Shown one piece after another: positions 11,289 to 23,485 of a DNA stretch of 64,000 nt. The notes beneath the pieces were generated by a model that did no database searches, was not told the origin of the DNA, and saw only the letters and a list, made by a program, of their open reading frames with translations. The stretch comes from Saitoella complicata NRRL Y-17804 (lineage: Eukaryota > Ascomycota > Saitoellomycetes > Saitoellales > Saitoellaceae), in NCBI RefSeq assembly GCF_001661265.1, contig NW_017566997.1, forward strand, positions 310,001 through 374,000, given 5' to 3'. Each line of letters starts with the position of its first letter. The stretch's first letter is position 1. A program made the position numbers and the translations under genes.

Positions 11289-12125
11289 ATGCCTGACTTC
11301 TTTGACAACCTGCGCCGCTCATACGTTGATGTCTCTATTGATGAGTCTGGCATCAACACCGCTGAATTTTTGGAAGCCTCCGAGGGCTTGGTCTCCATGT
11401 TCGGTATTTACAGCGTCTGCTCTTCCTTCGGCGTACGACTGATTTGACTGACTCTTCTTCATCAGACCTGATTGGCTCTGCCGCTTTCTCTGTGGTTCAG
11501 AAGGACATGACTGGTAACGTCAAGGTAACCTTGACTCTTCTCCATCGCCACCATTGGCTTCAAAGTCTTACATGATCGCCCCTTAGAAAATCAGGGATAG
11601 GCAGCTCGCCCACCCTTCGACTTCAATGACCCTAGAGAGCTTGGTCGAGAACGAAGTTAAGGAAAAGAACCGCACTGCCACCCAGGGTTTGCTGTGGTTG
11701 ACTCGGTCAGTCGTCCTTGTTATTCGAGTTACGTTGACTTTACTCATGCGTGGAGATATAGCGGTCTTTCCTTTACCGCAGCAGCTCTGCGCCGTAACGT
11801 GGACAACTCTGCCGAGGAGTTGTCTACCAGCTTCACCAAGGCCTATGAGAGCACCCTGCGAAAGCACCACTCTATGCTCGTCCGTCCTGTCTTCTCGGTA
11901 TGCCAACGCCCAGCCGTGCTTTTCTTCTACCTGAAGCTAACATCTACTCTTCTACTGCAGCTGGCGATGAAGGCGTGCCCTTACCGAAAAGATTTCTACG
12001 AGAAGCTCGGCAGTGACCAGGCCAAGGTGCAACAGCAATTGCAGCAGTGGCTCGGGGCATTGGAGAAGATTGTCGCGTCGCTGAACGTGTTCTACGAGAA
12101 GACGCAGTACGGCAAGGGTCTCTAA
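11289..12125 (+). CDS. Glycolipid transfer protein, HET-C2 family
   Basis: Cytosolic protein that moves glycosphingolipids between membranes. In Podospora the orthologous het-c locus also controls heterokaryon incompatibility. Five exons (11289-11403, 11466-11524, 11587-11705, 11762-11897, 11961-12125) join in frame to 197 aa, close to HET-C2 size. The GLTP fold is recognisable from SAAFSVVQKDMTGNVKKIRD with the sugar-binding Asp/Asn region, then GLLWLTRGLSF with the conserved Trp, and HHSMLVRPVFSLAMKACPYR. The exon-rich structure with 50-65 nt introns is typical of the window. Whether it acts in self/non-self recognition here cannot be read from the sequence. Confidence 0.9.
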
Positions 12126-12219
12126 GTGTAGCAGCAGCGTACCTCCTGTATGTAAGATGATCGAGTTCCTTCCACGTCATGTACCCACCCATATACACAG
12201 ATGCGCAGTGCCCCTGCCG

Positions 12220-12225
12220 ACGCGT
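12220..12225. promoter_or_regulatory. MCB box (ACGCGT) upstream of the APSES gene
   Basis: ACGCGT is the known binding site of the MBF complex. It lies about 110 nt upstream of the start of an APSES protein of the MBF type, which would fit autoregulation. A single 6-mer, so only suggestive. Confidence 0.35.
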
Positions 12226-12332
12226 CTCCCTGGCCGCGCGCGCGTACGGTATATAGCGGTAGACGACAGAGCGCGCCGCCGTGAGCAGACGAGCACCAGC
12301 GACCGATGGACCGGAACACCCCGTCACGAGCA

Positions 12333-14659
12333 ATGTCCGCGACCCCTGCTGTCGCCACTCCTCCGCCGCCGTCTGCCGCTGCCGCTGCTGCTCCGCCAGC
12401 TGCGCACGCCGAGATCTGCACCGTTCGTACTCCGCATGTCGGGATCATGAGTTGTAGCTGATATCGTATTGCAATAGGCCTCCTACTCTGGCGTGCCCGT
12501 TTTTGAGATGATGTGCAGAGATGTTGCCTGTATGAGAAGAGCTGCAGATTCCTACCTCAATGCCACCCAGATTCTCAAGGTAGCCGGGATTGAGAAGGGC
12601 CAAAGAACAAAGTTACTCGGGGAGATGACCGTCGAACACGAAAAGGTTCAGGGTGGTGCGGGAAAGTTTCAAGGGACCTGGTATGTTCTCGCGCGAGATT
12701 TTGTCGTCGCATCATCTGACCTCTTCTTCTTAGGGTTAACTTTGAGGATGGAAAGAAGCTCGCTCACAAATTTGGGGTAGAGCATGTTCTGCGACCCTTG
12801 TTTGAATTTGATATCAGCGCTATCGGCGTCGCAGAATCGACGCCTACCAAGGAACAACTTCGCAAGAGGCAAAATCTGCAAATGAAGAAAGGGAATGCAG
12901 CGCCTACGCCTCTGAAGCGTAGCGACTCGAATATTACTTCGGCATCTCTAGGGTCTCCGGCGCCCATTACATTTGGGAGACCACCCTCCGCACCTGTGTA
13001 CACGAGGTCATCTACGGAAAAGGCGACTTCCATCAAGCATAGCGGCGTTGCATCGTCTGCTGAACCGTCGGCTCCTCGCCTGAATGGACATGGTCCTGAC
13101 CTCGGGCACCTTTCTCAAGGAGATCATGATCGTGCGCCCAAGCGCCGCAGGACCTCTCCTGTTCATGAAAACCTCCCAGCATCTGATCGTCCGGAAGAAT
13201 CTGTGGAGCCCGCACCACTTGCACCGCTTGCACCTGCGATGGCTCGCCATTATGAAAGGTCCAAGGAGCTGCTGACCGGTATTTTCCTGAACGGTGATAC
13301 CAACCATATACCTCCTATCTTATCCGAGCCGACCTTAGAAGATCTCGACATTGATGTTCCTATTGACGAGCTCGGTCACACGGCTTTGCACTGGGCATCC
13401 GCATTGGCTAGGATGCCCATTGTGCAAGGTCTCATTGGGAGGGGAGCAAATCCCTGTCGAGTCAATGATGCTGGTGAAACTGCGTTGATTCGTGCCGTCC
13501 TCGTAACAAATAACTTGGACCAGGCAACTTTTCCGGTCTTGCTGAATGTCTTGCAATCCTCCATCGGTCTTTCCGATATACAGGGACGCAACGTGTTGCA
13601 TCATGTAGCGCTCACCGCCGGTATCAAAGGTCGCAGTGCCGCGAGCAGGTATTATCTGGAATGCATCATGGAATGGATTGTTCGCCAGGGCCAGATAACC
13701 AAGTTTGTCAAGGAAGTCGTATCGGCCAGAGACAAGAATGGCGACACGCCATTGAATATTGCCGCTCGGATCGGCAACAAAGGGTTAGTTCAACAACTGC
13801 TAGATGTTGGCGCAGACCCGAACATTGCGAATAGAGCTGGGTTGCGCGCTGCGGATTTCGGAATTGGGTCCATGTTGCCTGATCCGCTGATCACACCTTG
13901 TCTTCCGCCCATGGTATCGGCTTTTGTCGCGCAAGAAAGCAAGAGCATCCGCGATTGTACGTCTTCCAATGCATTCCTTCAAAGAATTTTACTAACGGTG
14001 TTGTCTTTCTAGCAATGATCTCAATGATGGACGGACTAGACGGAGAATTTAATCGAGAAGTTCACGCGAAACACGCTGAATGGGAGGCTGTCAATACACG
14101 ATTGCGAGCTGCAACTCGGCAGCTGGCTGATCTTCGCCGGTGTCTCGAGAACACTCATGAGCATGCAAAGCAACTTGTTGACAGTCAACAGCGATGTCGA
14201 AATTTGGCTCGCGCCGTCGAAGATCACGAGGAACCTCCTCTTCCATCCTTGAATGGGACGTACCAGAGGGACGACAAGCCGAGTCAGCTTAACGGGGGTG
14301 TTGTTGCTATTGACGCCGATGCGCCGTTTATAATCCCTGCGAATGCCATGGGTAATCCTTCGGCACCGTACTTGCCGTCAAAAAGCATTATCCGTGCCCG
14401 CATAGCAGCCTACAAACGGAACAGGGATTATCTTCTTGCCCAGTCGTCAATGCTGCAAGGCAGAAGCTCCGTACTGGAGCGGAAGTACAAGCAGGTTATT
14501 GCATATAGCACGGGTATGGATCTTGAATCCGTTGATGCCTTATTGGAGCATCTCTTGCAGGCAGTGGAAAGCGACGGGAGAGGTGGTCCGGACCAAGATG
14601 GCTTCATGAACCGAGTTGCTGGATTTCTCAAGCAAGTGGAGGGCCAAAATAGTCCTTGA
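12333..14659 (+). CDS. APSES (KilA-N) transcription factor with ankyrin repeats, MBF subunit type
   Basis: Sequence-specific factor of the Mbp1/Swi4/Res family that controls G1/S genes with a Cdc10/Swi6-type partner. Exons 12333-12422, 12478-12680, 12734-13956 and 14013-14659 join in frame to 720 aa. The N-terminus is a Pro/Ala tract. The APSES DNA-binding domain then reads SYSGVPVFEM, DSYLNATQILKVAGIEKG and, across intron 2, GTWVNFEDGKKLAHKFGV. A basic/Ser-rich linker follows, then ankyrin repeats (GHTALHWASALARMPIVQGL; GDTPLNIAARIGNKGLVQQL). The C-terminus is helical and coiled-coil-like (FNREVHAKHAEWEAVNTRL). The first intron has a weaker GTTCGT donor. Which yeast paralogue it matches (Mbp1, Swi4, Res1 or Res2) I cannot decide. 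Confidence 0.9.
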
Positions 14660-14813
14660 TTTATATAGATTTCAATATTGATTGATGATAATAATATCAT
14701 TCAACTCCTTATTCCAGCGTTCTGAATGTAGGTTCCGCACATGCATGCATTTGGAAGCGGCCCGCCCGAACTTTCTGCTTCGATAGACGTCGACACTTAC
14801 GCGTGCACGGACA

Positions 14814-17480
14814 ATGGCAGACGATATCGTGAAGGCTTTCGCGGCCATTGGGCTGAGCGATGCTGTTGTGAAGGAGACCGTGAAGAACACCAAGCTCAGC
14901 AGCGCTTTGACCGGCATTATCGCTGAAGCTGGAGTAACCGACGGATGTGATAAGGCTATCGGAAGCCTGCTCTACGCTCTGGCTACTGCAGACAAATCTG
15001 GCAGCCTGCCCAACCGAGAATATGTCAGCTTGGCCATCAAAGACGGCAGGCTCAAGACAGTGCGTCAGGTAGAAGGTACACGAAATCGCTTTACGACATC
15101 TGGATGACCCTAACGTCGGCTTTAGCCGCTATCGCTTACATGAAGCAAAACGCCGGTAGCTTTAATGAGCATGTCTTTAACAAAGATTGCGGTGTCGGTA
15201 TGTGGTAATCAATACATTGTGTTTACAGGCTACTGACTGAGAATCTACGCAGGCGTGGAAGTTACTACGGAGGAGGTCAAGACTCTTGTTGCCGCATACA
15301 TTCAGGAGAATAAGGAGGTGATTGAATCGGAGCGGTATCAGAGGCTGTCTGCCACCATGGTGGCTTTGAGAGCCAATCCTGATCTTAAGTGGGCCGATGC
15401 TACTGTACTGAAGAAAGAAATCGATCTTCAGTTCGGGCAGCTTTTGGGGCCCAAAGATGAGCGCGATGCTCCTAAGAAGGTATGAATGCGCATAGATCGT
15501 CGAATGTCTTTCGCCGTATGTGCTAATATTGGCTGGTAGAAGGTGAAGAAGCCTGCGGCCAGCAAGGAGGCCAAGACGTCCACCACTAATACTGCAAAGA
15601 CTGCGGCATCCGCTGAGCATTCAGGAAACATGTTCGAAGAAGGCTTCCTTGCTCGCTTGTACAAGCCAGGTGAGAACCCGCAAATCAAGCCTGAGTTACG
15701 GGAGCAGCACTTGCGCGCCACGGGAGGGAAGGTCGTGACGCGATTTCCTCCTGAGCCTAACGGCTATCTTCACATCGGTCACAGCAAAGCTATTGCGGTG
15801 AACTTCGGATATGCGAAATATCATAATGGTATCTGTTATCTTCGTTACGATGACACCAATCCGGAAGCCGAGGAAGAACAATATTTTGTTTCCATCAAGG
15901 AGATGGTTAACTGGCTTGGTTTCAAGCCTTACAAGATCACTTATTCCAGCGACTACTTCCAGGAGCTATATGACCTTGCTGAGGAGTTGATTAAGCGCGA
16001 CAAGGCTTATGTGTGCCATTGTACAGGTAATGCTCCAGTCATCGACTTGCCAATCCAATGTGCTAACGCTTCTCGTAGCGGAGGAGATGTATGCCGCTCG
16101 TGGTGGTGACGAGCGTGGCCCTCGTTACGCTTGCAAACACCGCAACCGACCTATCGACGACAGCTTGGCCGAGTTCCGGGGAATGAACGATGGTAAGTAC
16201 CAGCCGAATCAGGCTATCCTTCGCATGAAGCAAGATCTTGAAGACGGAAACCCCCAGATGTGGGATATGGTTGCTTATCGAGTGCTCGATGCTCCTCACC
16301 ACCGTACTGGTGACAAATGGAAGATTTACCCTACGTATGACTTCACTCACTGTCTGGTTGATTCTTTCGAGAACATATCTCACTCGCTTTGTACGACCGA
16401 GTTCATTACCGCTAGGCAATCCTATGAATGGTTGTGTGATGCGCTTGAGGTTTACAAGCCCAAGCAGAGTGAATATGGGCGCTTGAATATTACCGGCACT
16501 GTTCTCAGCAAGCGTAAGATCGCAAAACTGGTTACGGAGAAACATGTTCGCGGCTGGGATGATCCTCGTCTGTACACGCTTGTTGCTATCAAGTGAGTTC
16601 GCCAGACACTCATACGGCTAAACATATCTGACTCGTGGTGAATAGGCGACGTGGCATTCCGCCTGGTGCTATCCTGAACTTTGTTAATGAGCTTGGCGTT
16701 ACCACATCAACGACCAACATTCAGACGGCCCGATTCGAAAACTCTATTCGCCGTTACCTCGAAGATCATACGCCGCGACTGATGGTGCTTTTGGACCCTG
16801 TGCCAGTCATCATTGACAATCTCCCTGATGACTATGTTGAAGAATGTACAGTACCATACAAGCCGAATGACCCAACTATGGGCGAGCGCAAGGTTCCTTT
16901 TGCCAAGCGGGTGTACATTGACCGTAGCGATTTCCGCACGGAAGACTCCAAGGACTATTTCCGACTAGCGCCGGGCAAATCTGTGGGACTTTTCCGAGTT
17001 CCGTATCCCATCAAAGCTACTAGCTTCAAAACGGATCCCGCTACGGGTCTTGTTACGGAGATTCACGCCCATTATGAGAACGATGCTGAATTCAAGAAAC
17101 CCAAAACGTACATTCAGTGGGTTGGAGACGCACCTTCTCACAAATCACCTGTCATACTGGATGAGGTCCGCCTCTTCACACCTCTGTTCAAGTCCGAAAA
17201 CCCGTCCGCGCATCCTGACGGCTTCTTAGCCGACATTGATCCCAACAGCGAACAGATCGTTAAGAACGCTATGGTCGAAGTCGGGATCACGGATATGCAG
17301 AAGCGTGGGACGAAGGATGCCGGTGAGCAGGACGAGCAAAAGCGTCTCGACGGTCCTGAGGCCATCCGCTTCCAGGCCATGCGTGTTGGATATTTCTGCA
17401 TGGATTCGGATTCATCGGAGGGACGTGTTGTGTTGAATCGCATTGTGTCGTTGAAGGAAGATGTGGGAAAGCGCGCTTAG
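14814..17480 (+). CDS. GLN4: Glutaminyl-tRNA synthetase
   Basis: Class I cytosolic GlnRS that charges tRNA-Gln. The eukaryote-specific N-terminal appended domain comes first ([20 protein letters not shown]; later [19 protein letters not shown]). A lysine/alanine linker follows, then the catalytic domain starting [20 protein letters not shown]. The HIGH signature is [15 protein letters not shown] and the KMSKS equivalent is [11 protein letters not shown]. The anticodon-binding beta-barrels follow ([29 protein letters not shown]) to the end EDVGKRA. Several introns of about 50-70 nt interrupt the N-terminal domain and the catalytic domain, including one after the CHCT cysteines and one after VAIK. 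Confidence 0.95.
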
Positions 17481-18000
17481 TCTGTAGTTTAATTGAATAA
17501 CATAGACCTATAAGGCTGGCTTCGGTACCTTTCTGATAGAGTGGAGAAACACCCTGGGTGTCCGTCCAGCTCATGATCAGTCAAAATGACATACCTAAGT
17601 AATACCAATTCCCACCGGTCACCGAGCCCCTGCACATGCGACCGCTAGCTTCAAGGTTGTTTCTGCTACGGGTACCGGTGTCGGGTGCGATTTGGCAATT
17701 TCGGCAGCATGTCATGGGAGGGTACTTTCAACCATGAACCCTCGGCCTCGGCGATGTTTAATATTTATCAGGCATGAGCAAAGCGAAAGTGCTTTCAATA
17801 ACAGTCGACGAGTTCTACAGCAGCCGCAACTGATTCTTCTCCGAACATGCATCTGGAAAAATGATTAGGCACACTTGGCAACAATTGCAACAGCTGTCCG
17901 AGAAAACAAAGTTGATATTATATAACGCCGAATGCAATATGAATGCGTTCTTCATGTAACCCAATGCGCTTCCGTTGCCTCTTGGAGTGTAAGCAGTCAT
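17481..18000. other. convergent spacer, no gene seen
   Basis: About 520 nt between the 3' ends of the GlnRS and MME1 genes. No supported ORF, tRNA or repeat is visible. It probably holds both 3' untranslated regions. Confidence 0.5.
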
Positions 18001-19390
18001 CTATATGGCATCTGGCCACCATTTTGCTAGCATCTTTAGTCCGTTTTCGTAAAGAACAAACCTAAGAATGACGGTTGTCAGCATACAATCCCATGAAAAC
18101 ACAGGAACACTTACATGAAACTCGACTGCGCAGCCGTCCAAGCTACGCGAGGAGCCACTCCTCTAAACAAACCCGCGAAACCCTCGCTTTTGTAGATTAT
18201 CTTCAAACCCTCAGCCACAGATGACGTGTGAAGTTTCACTGATGAAGGTAAAGTCGGCGTTGTCGAAGGTGACGACGTCGATATCATGTGCACGCAAGAC
18301 GAGGAGAAATGCCTGCTGTGCTGAGATTTTGAACTCGAGGGCGCGGCCGAGCCCGATCTTGGTATTCGCGATTCGATCTCACGTGCAGGACTTCGAACCT
18401 GAGTCTGTATACGTGTCTTGACAACGTCTGGAGTGATCGTTAGTACATGCCCCTATCCAGATAGCATGCCTGCTGTCTTACCTAATGGCGTCGTAATCAT
18501 TCCAGCCAGGCCGCCCGCCATAGCGCCTGTGAGGGTTTCTAACGGCATCCCGATATCTCTGGAGCCGACGTGGTCATGCGCTGCCTTCTTGAAGCGTTCT
18601 GCACGAGATGGTCAGGAAAACTCCAACGCAGCACCAAGTTTACATACCATAGAATGCAAACTGCAGCGCCGAAAAAGGCAGATCTCTAAGAATTGTTGCC
18701 TTGTAGCCATGAAATAGAGCACCGCGGCCCTCCAGCCTGCATATGGTTTCAATAGCATGGAGTGTGCCGCGATAATTGTAACCGGACGAAAAATGCGGAT
18801 TATTATATCGACCTTGCATTTGCAAGCGCGTTTTCAGAACTTCCGAAGGTACGTATATGGTGGATGCTACCAGATCACCCAAAAATCCTGCATGGTAATG
18901 CTCTTAGCTTCAAGGTCAACGTTGTGTGATCTCGGAGGACTAACCTGCCGATAGATGAGCAAGCGTATCTGGCATTCCAGCTTCAATCAGATTTCGTTTT
19001 GAGTATTCATAGGTGCCGAAAAACATGACTGTTCCAGGGACTGCGTGAGATTATCAGTACATGAACGAGATAGGCGGATTTTGGTTGCAATACCGCTTCC
19101 CATGATAGCAGGCGTGATTCCTCCGTAGAGACCCCGCAGGCCCTCTTGGCGATAAATTGTCCGATAAGCTGACGGTAGAGTGGCGTACTTTGCGACATGA
19201 GGAGCGACTTGCTGTCTGGTCTTGACCGTGTCTACGGAATGCATGAGGAGATCACCTATTGATCCACCAAACCCACCAGCAAGCATTGCCTAGCGAACGT
19301 TCAATCAGCCACCCGAAACCTCTTGCGATGTGAGCGACGTACATGAGTGTAGGGCGGATCGACCTCTGCCACACTGCTCACTGTTGTCAT
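18001..19390 (-). CDS. MME1: Mitochondrial carrier, Mme1-type (YMR166C)
   Basis: Six-helix inner mitochondrial membrane carrier resembling yeast Mme1, reported as a magnesium exporter. The start [10 protein letters not shown] lies in a short first exon ending at a GTACGT donor, joined to [20 protein letters not shown]. Three carrier repeats are seen: [11 protein letters not shown] (Ser replaces the usual Pro), [19 protein letters not shown] and [14 protein letters not shown]. The segment [20 protein letters not shown] is highly characteristic of this subfamily. About six introns. The last exon encodes [18 protein letters not shown] before TAG at 18001. Subfamily assignment is good; the transported ion here is inferred from yeast. 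Confidence 0.82.
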
Positions 19391-19660
19391 AAGAAAAGCA
19401 GACTCATGGTTCATGACTCGGTCAGAGCCCTCACAAACGGCAGAACCACAGGAGCCGAGGACAGGCGGGTAGGACAGTTGACGGGACAGCGGGTGTTATG
19501 AGGCGTAGCGACTTCGCTATATAGCAACAGACAGCAGCTTTAATGGATGAGCGTATCGTTGATTCCCTGTTTCTTCGATGTTGCCGACTTCGAATTTGGT
19601 GAGCCATGCGGGTGCGTGTACCGTACCTGTCGCCTACGTCCAATTAAACATTAACTAATC

Positions 19661-21659
19661 CTATCCCGAGTATGCCCTTAACAATGATTCTAGATGTCGT
19701 TTCTCTTCTTGTGCTAAACGGCCTTTGGTATCCTGTCATACGCTCAGTGTTAGTCATAGTCCATATTCAATGCCACAAACTTACGCTTATGACCGTAGCT
19801 ACGAGGGAATAATTGTTGTGAAGGAACCGCTCTCGCTTCTTGGGGTCGCTTATAGCGGCGCTCAGTCTAGTCAAGAGCGCCTCAAAATCACTTCGCATAC
19901 GTCCGAAGCTACGATGAAGTTAGCTTGCACAAAGTAGACGGCCATCGAGCAAACCTGTTCGCTACGGGTTCCTCTTCACCGGACTCCTCGCTCAACAAAA
20001 GGATACCGCGCTGGAGCTCCGCAAACCGTTGCGTTATTGCATGCGGGGCAACCCCTGTCTTGTCTGCCACGGACTGCCTTATAGTTGCAGAATTCGCTCG
20101 ACGTAGGCTCTCCGCATGTGCGTCCATAACAACCTGTAGTCGAGGCCATAGAAGCATAGAAGTGCCATTGATGTACCCTTCAAGAATTGGAACACGTCGT
20201 CGTTGCAGTTCAAATGCAAATTGCTGAGTCAGACGGACACATATCAGGACCCCTAACACATCAAACGTGTGGTCAATAAGTGCCCGTGTGAAGTTGGTCC
20301 CCAAATTTAGCGTGGGCTCAAAGATGTCACGAAACATGGTGCTTGCGACGGCGTTTTTTTCTCCGAAGAAATCCGACAAGAAGGAAAACTCGGCTATTGC
20401 ATTGTCGGAGATGGCAAGATTAAAGCTGCGGAAGATAAGCTCCACAAAGTGCGGTTTCTGTCAAACAGGTGTGAGATTGGCACTATTCGAGACCGCAGTG
20501 TGCTCACCTTCTTTACCTCATCCGCTTCACCAACTGTGATAAGAGTTGCATCTTTCTTCTCTAGAATACCAAATCGTTGACTAACGGTGTAAACATCGGT
20601 CAATGCAGGCGCCGTAGACCGAATAGCGGTAAACAACCCGCCTTTCCGGCTGCTTTCGTCGAGACCGATAAGGTCAGTCTTCTCAATTTTGTGAAGGGGT
20701 AGTACCTCCAGATGCTTATGGTATCTGTCAAAGTGGTGCGTGAAATACCAGCGAACAGTATTGACGTACGCCTGACGGATATCCGCAGCAAGTTCGACAT
20801 TTGCATCCGACAAAAAGCGATACAGCATGCGATAACGTAGCATGTTGACTTGTTGTATGTATTGTAGGTTGCAGTCGGGAACGCGGATGGATTTAATACA
20901 GAATACGAGGTGATCTCGTATGCGCTCAATCGCGCGCTGCTTGAGTTTCTTCATCTGAGTTGCCACCTCTTCAAATGCCTTTATCTCTTGCGGGGAATGG
21001 GTTGCTAGTTCTGCTGTTTTCTGATCCAACTCCATCAAGGCATCGAGCCAAGCGTCGTTTACTTCGCCATCGGTGATTCGACGGATGACAGCAGGACTGA
21101 GGACGATACCTTCTACAGCTGGACCCACAAGCGTCTCAACAGCTTTGCGATTGTCAAGTTGGTTGTTGATTGCCAATGATCTGTGGTGTAAGGCTTCCAT
21201 TTCTTTGCTCACAGATCCCAAGTCTTTTCGAAACTGCTGCAGAAAAGACTCGATAGACTCAAGAACGCTATCGCATGATCTGATAGATTCGTGTAGATCG
21301 GAATACTCGGTTTTCCTTGAAGCGCTGTCATTATACGCAAACGACGATGTGCAATCAGTGTTGTAATCATCAATCCCTCGATCCCCAAAGTCGATGTCAT
21401 TCAGAATATGCTCATCGACAACTGGCTCCACTGTATCCGCCAAGTATTCGTCATTAGGTGTGGTACTGCCAAGAAGGTCTGATAACACCTTTACTGGGTC
21501 GTTTCGAGGCAGCTGCCGGGCTGGACTTGATGAAGTTCGGCGAGTGCCGGCGGCACTCTGCGAAGACGGCAGCGCAAGGGGCGATCTGGTAAGTTCCTCA
21601 GAGGATTTTCTCTCGACGGCGATGTTCTGTCTCGCGTTTGTCGGCCATAAGCGGGGCAT
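19661..21659 (-). CDS. VPS52: Vps52, GARP/EARP tethering complex subunit
   Basis: Subunit of the GARP complex that tethers endosome-derived vesicles at the late Golgi. After a Ser-rich N-terminus, a coiled-coil segment (DLGSVSKEMEALHHRSLAIN) leads into the Vps52 core: VETLVGPAVEGIVLSPAVIR, RIRDHLVFCIKSIRVPDCNL and VRWYFTHHFDRYHKHLEVL. The C-terminal half has FLSDFFG, TLNLGTNFTRALIDHTFDVL and, in the last small exon, DTKGRLAQEEKRHLESLLRA, a typical Vps52 ending. About three introns near the 3' end. Start chosen at 21659, with an AGCATACA element 15 nt upstream. Confidence 0.9.
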
Positions 21660-21674
21660 TCGGATGCTTGGAGG

Positions 21675-21682
21675 TGTATGCT
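21675..21682 (-). promoter_or_regulatory. AGCATACA leader element of VPS52
   Basis: Sense context ATAGCATACACCTCC, 15 nt before the VPS52 ATG. Same octamer, orientation and spacing class as the copies before six other genes here. Confidence 0.45.
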
Positions 21683-21984
21683 ATGCTGTTGGGCATAGAC
21701 GTATACGACTGCACGATACTGCGGTCTGACGTGGGACCCCCCGACGTTCTTCAAAGTAAGATAAATGAAAAACACGGTTGTTTTCAAGATCCAGTAAATC
21801 AGCTTCTACAAATGCTTATCTCATCCTTTATGGATGACCTCCCCGAGATCGAGCAGGCCTAACCCCAAAAAGATCCTGCAGTCGCGGCCAACTAGAGTAC
21901 GCTCAAATTTCCGCGGCTGCCAACAGACCCTTCTCTTGTCCTCAACCACCCGAGAATCTTTCCTTCTATATCCCCATAACCGAC

Positions 21985-22690
21985 ATGTCTGACCACGGTA
22001 AGTTTGCTCGCACTGTTCTTGCTTTTCAAAATTCTGACTTTTGATGCAGAGCAGGATGTACGTCTACTTTCACCGCTCGCTCAGTGGCCTTGATCCGCAT
22101 ATGGAATTGCGACGTGAGAGTGCCACGGACGACCAGTGAGCTTCAATGTCACCGAATGCGCAATTCTAACGATTTCGTAACAGTTCTCTGGCGCCTCCGC
22201 CGGTGCCTCCCTCACCTACCCCATGCAGTGTTCCGCTCTCCGCAAGAACGGTCACGTCGTCATCAAGGGTCGTCCTTGCAAGATCGTCGACATGTCCACC
22301 TCCAAGACCGGTAAGCACGGTCACGCCAAGGTCCACTTGGTCGCCATTGACGTGCGTGTTTCGGAACCCGCTGCTGGCGCGACGTTGCTGACCTTCCTGT
22401 AGATCTTCACTGGCAAGAAGCTCGAGGATCTCTCTCCCTCTACCCACAACATGGATGTCCCCAACGTCAACCGTACTGAGTTCCAGCTCCTCGACATTGA
22501 CGACGGCTTCCTTAACTTGATGACTACTGAGGGTGACACCAAGGACGATGTCCGTGTTCCTGACGGCGAGCTCGGCTCCAAGATTCAGGCCGACTTCGAT
22601 GATGGCAAGGAGCTTTTGGTTACCATCATCTCTGCTATGGGTGAGGAGGCTGCTATCTCCTTCAAGGAGGCTCCTAAGGGATCTTCTTAA
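21985..22690 (+). CDS. TIF51A: Translation factor eIF5A (hypusinated)
   Basis: Elongation/termination factor that relieves ribosome stalling and carries hypusine. The site is the Lys in [13 protein letters not shown], and the flanks are fully conserved. Exons are 21985-21997 (13 nt), 22050-22057 (8 nt), 22184-22351 and 22403-22690. They sum to 477 nt, or 158 aa. The 8-nt microexon encodes the end of MSDHEQD. It is required, because joining exon 1 straight to the long exon breaks the frame. The body reads [20 protein letters not shown], then the OB-fold domain [20 protein letters not shown]. Codon choice is C-ending-rich, as expected for a highly expressed gene. Confidence 0.95.
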
Positions 22691-23170
22691 GCGATCAGTG
22701 GTGCATCGCAGTTTTGGTTTTGGAGTGGGGATGTGGATTTGACGTTGGAAAAGGAACGCATGCTACGGCATCGCCTCGGAAGTGATAAAATGCTTTTACT
22801 GTACTTTAATTGTTTGTTCGAGAATTCATCTCATACTTCAACCAAACATCCATGGACATGTAGGTCATTTACCAAGCACCCATTCCCGGTACCCAGCGTA
22901 TCGTTCGTCATCCGCGCGCTGTGCACCGCCCCCGTATGTGTGGCTCAGTCGCCGCCGTACAAGGCATGGAAAACAAGCATGGTCCTCCTATAAGACGGCG
23001 CCCGTCAGAATGATTGCCAATCAGGTTACCATACTTGTACAGGGCCAAACAATCTGCTCCATCTTGTCATTCAAGTCCACGGAATGGCGCGGAGCCCAGC
23101 CTCTGAGCAGCCGCTCACGAATGGGGGTATATGCACAAGATGATTGCGGTTGACATGCAGGGAGCGTAAT
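22691..23170. other. eIF5A downstream spacer
   Basis: Holds the eIF5A 3' untranslated region and a spacer. Short open stretches here show no recognisable domain or codon bias. Nothing further is seen. Confidence 0.5.
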
Positions 23171-23194
23171 GATCACTCTCTCCCCGTCAATGTT

Positions 23195-23485
23195 CCCCAC
23201 ACTTGGTCTCTTCGATTTCTTCCTCTTATTCCCTTCCCTTTGGGGTCCCTCCTATAATGATTCTTCTTCTTCTCACAGCTTTTTCTTCTTATGAATCTCC
23301 TTCTTCTTCTTCCCGTTCCCATTCTTCTTCTTCTTTCCTGGCCCCTTCTGATAAGAGGGTAATAGAAAGAGAGGTTAAATCTGGGAAGAAGAACGAGTAT
23401 TAGCTTTGGGAAGAAGCTGGGAAGAGAGGGTAGGAAAGAAGGGTAGGAAAGGAGGAATTCAAGAAGGGTGGGAAAGGAGGCCTCT
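23195..23485. repeat. polypyrimidine tract switching to polypurine tract
   Basis: From about 23195 to 23350 the plus strand is almost all C/T with CTTCTTCTT runs. From about 23350 to 23485 it is almost all A/G (GGGAAGAAG, GGTAGGAAAG). The two arms are roughly complementary in composition, so the strand could fold back or form triplex (H-DNA). It sits at the border between the eIF5A gene and the repeat island. Confidence 0.6.

Noticed and set aside
12122-12448. Ala/Gly-rich minus-strand ORF opposite the APSES first exon
   Set aside because: Shadow of the GC-rich Pro/Ala coding tract on the plus strand.
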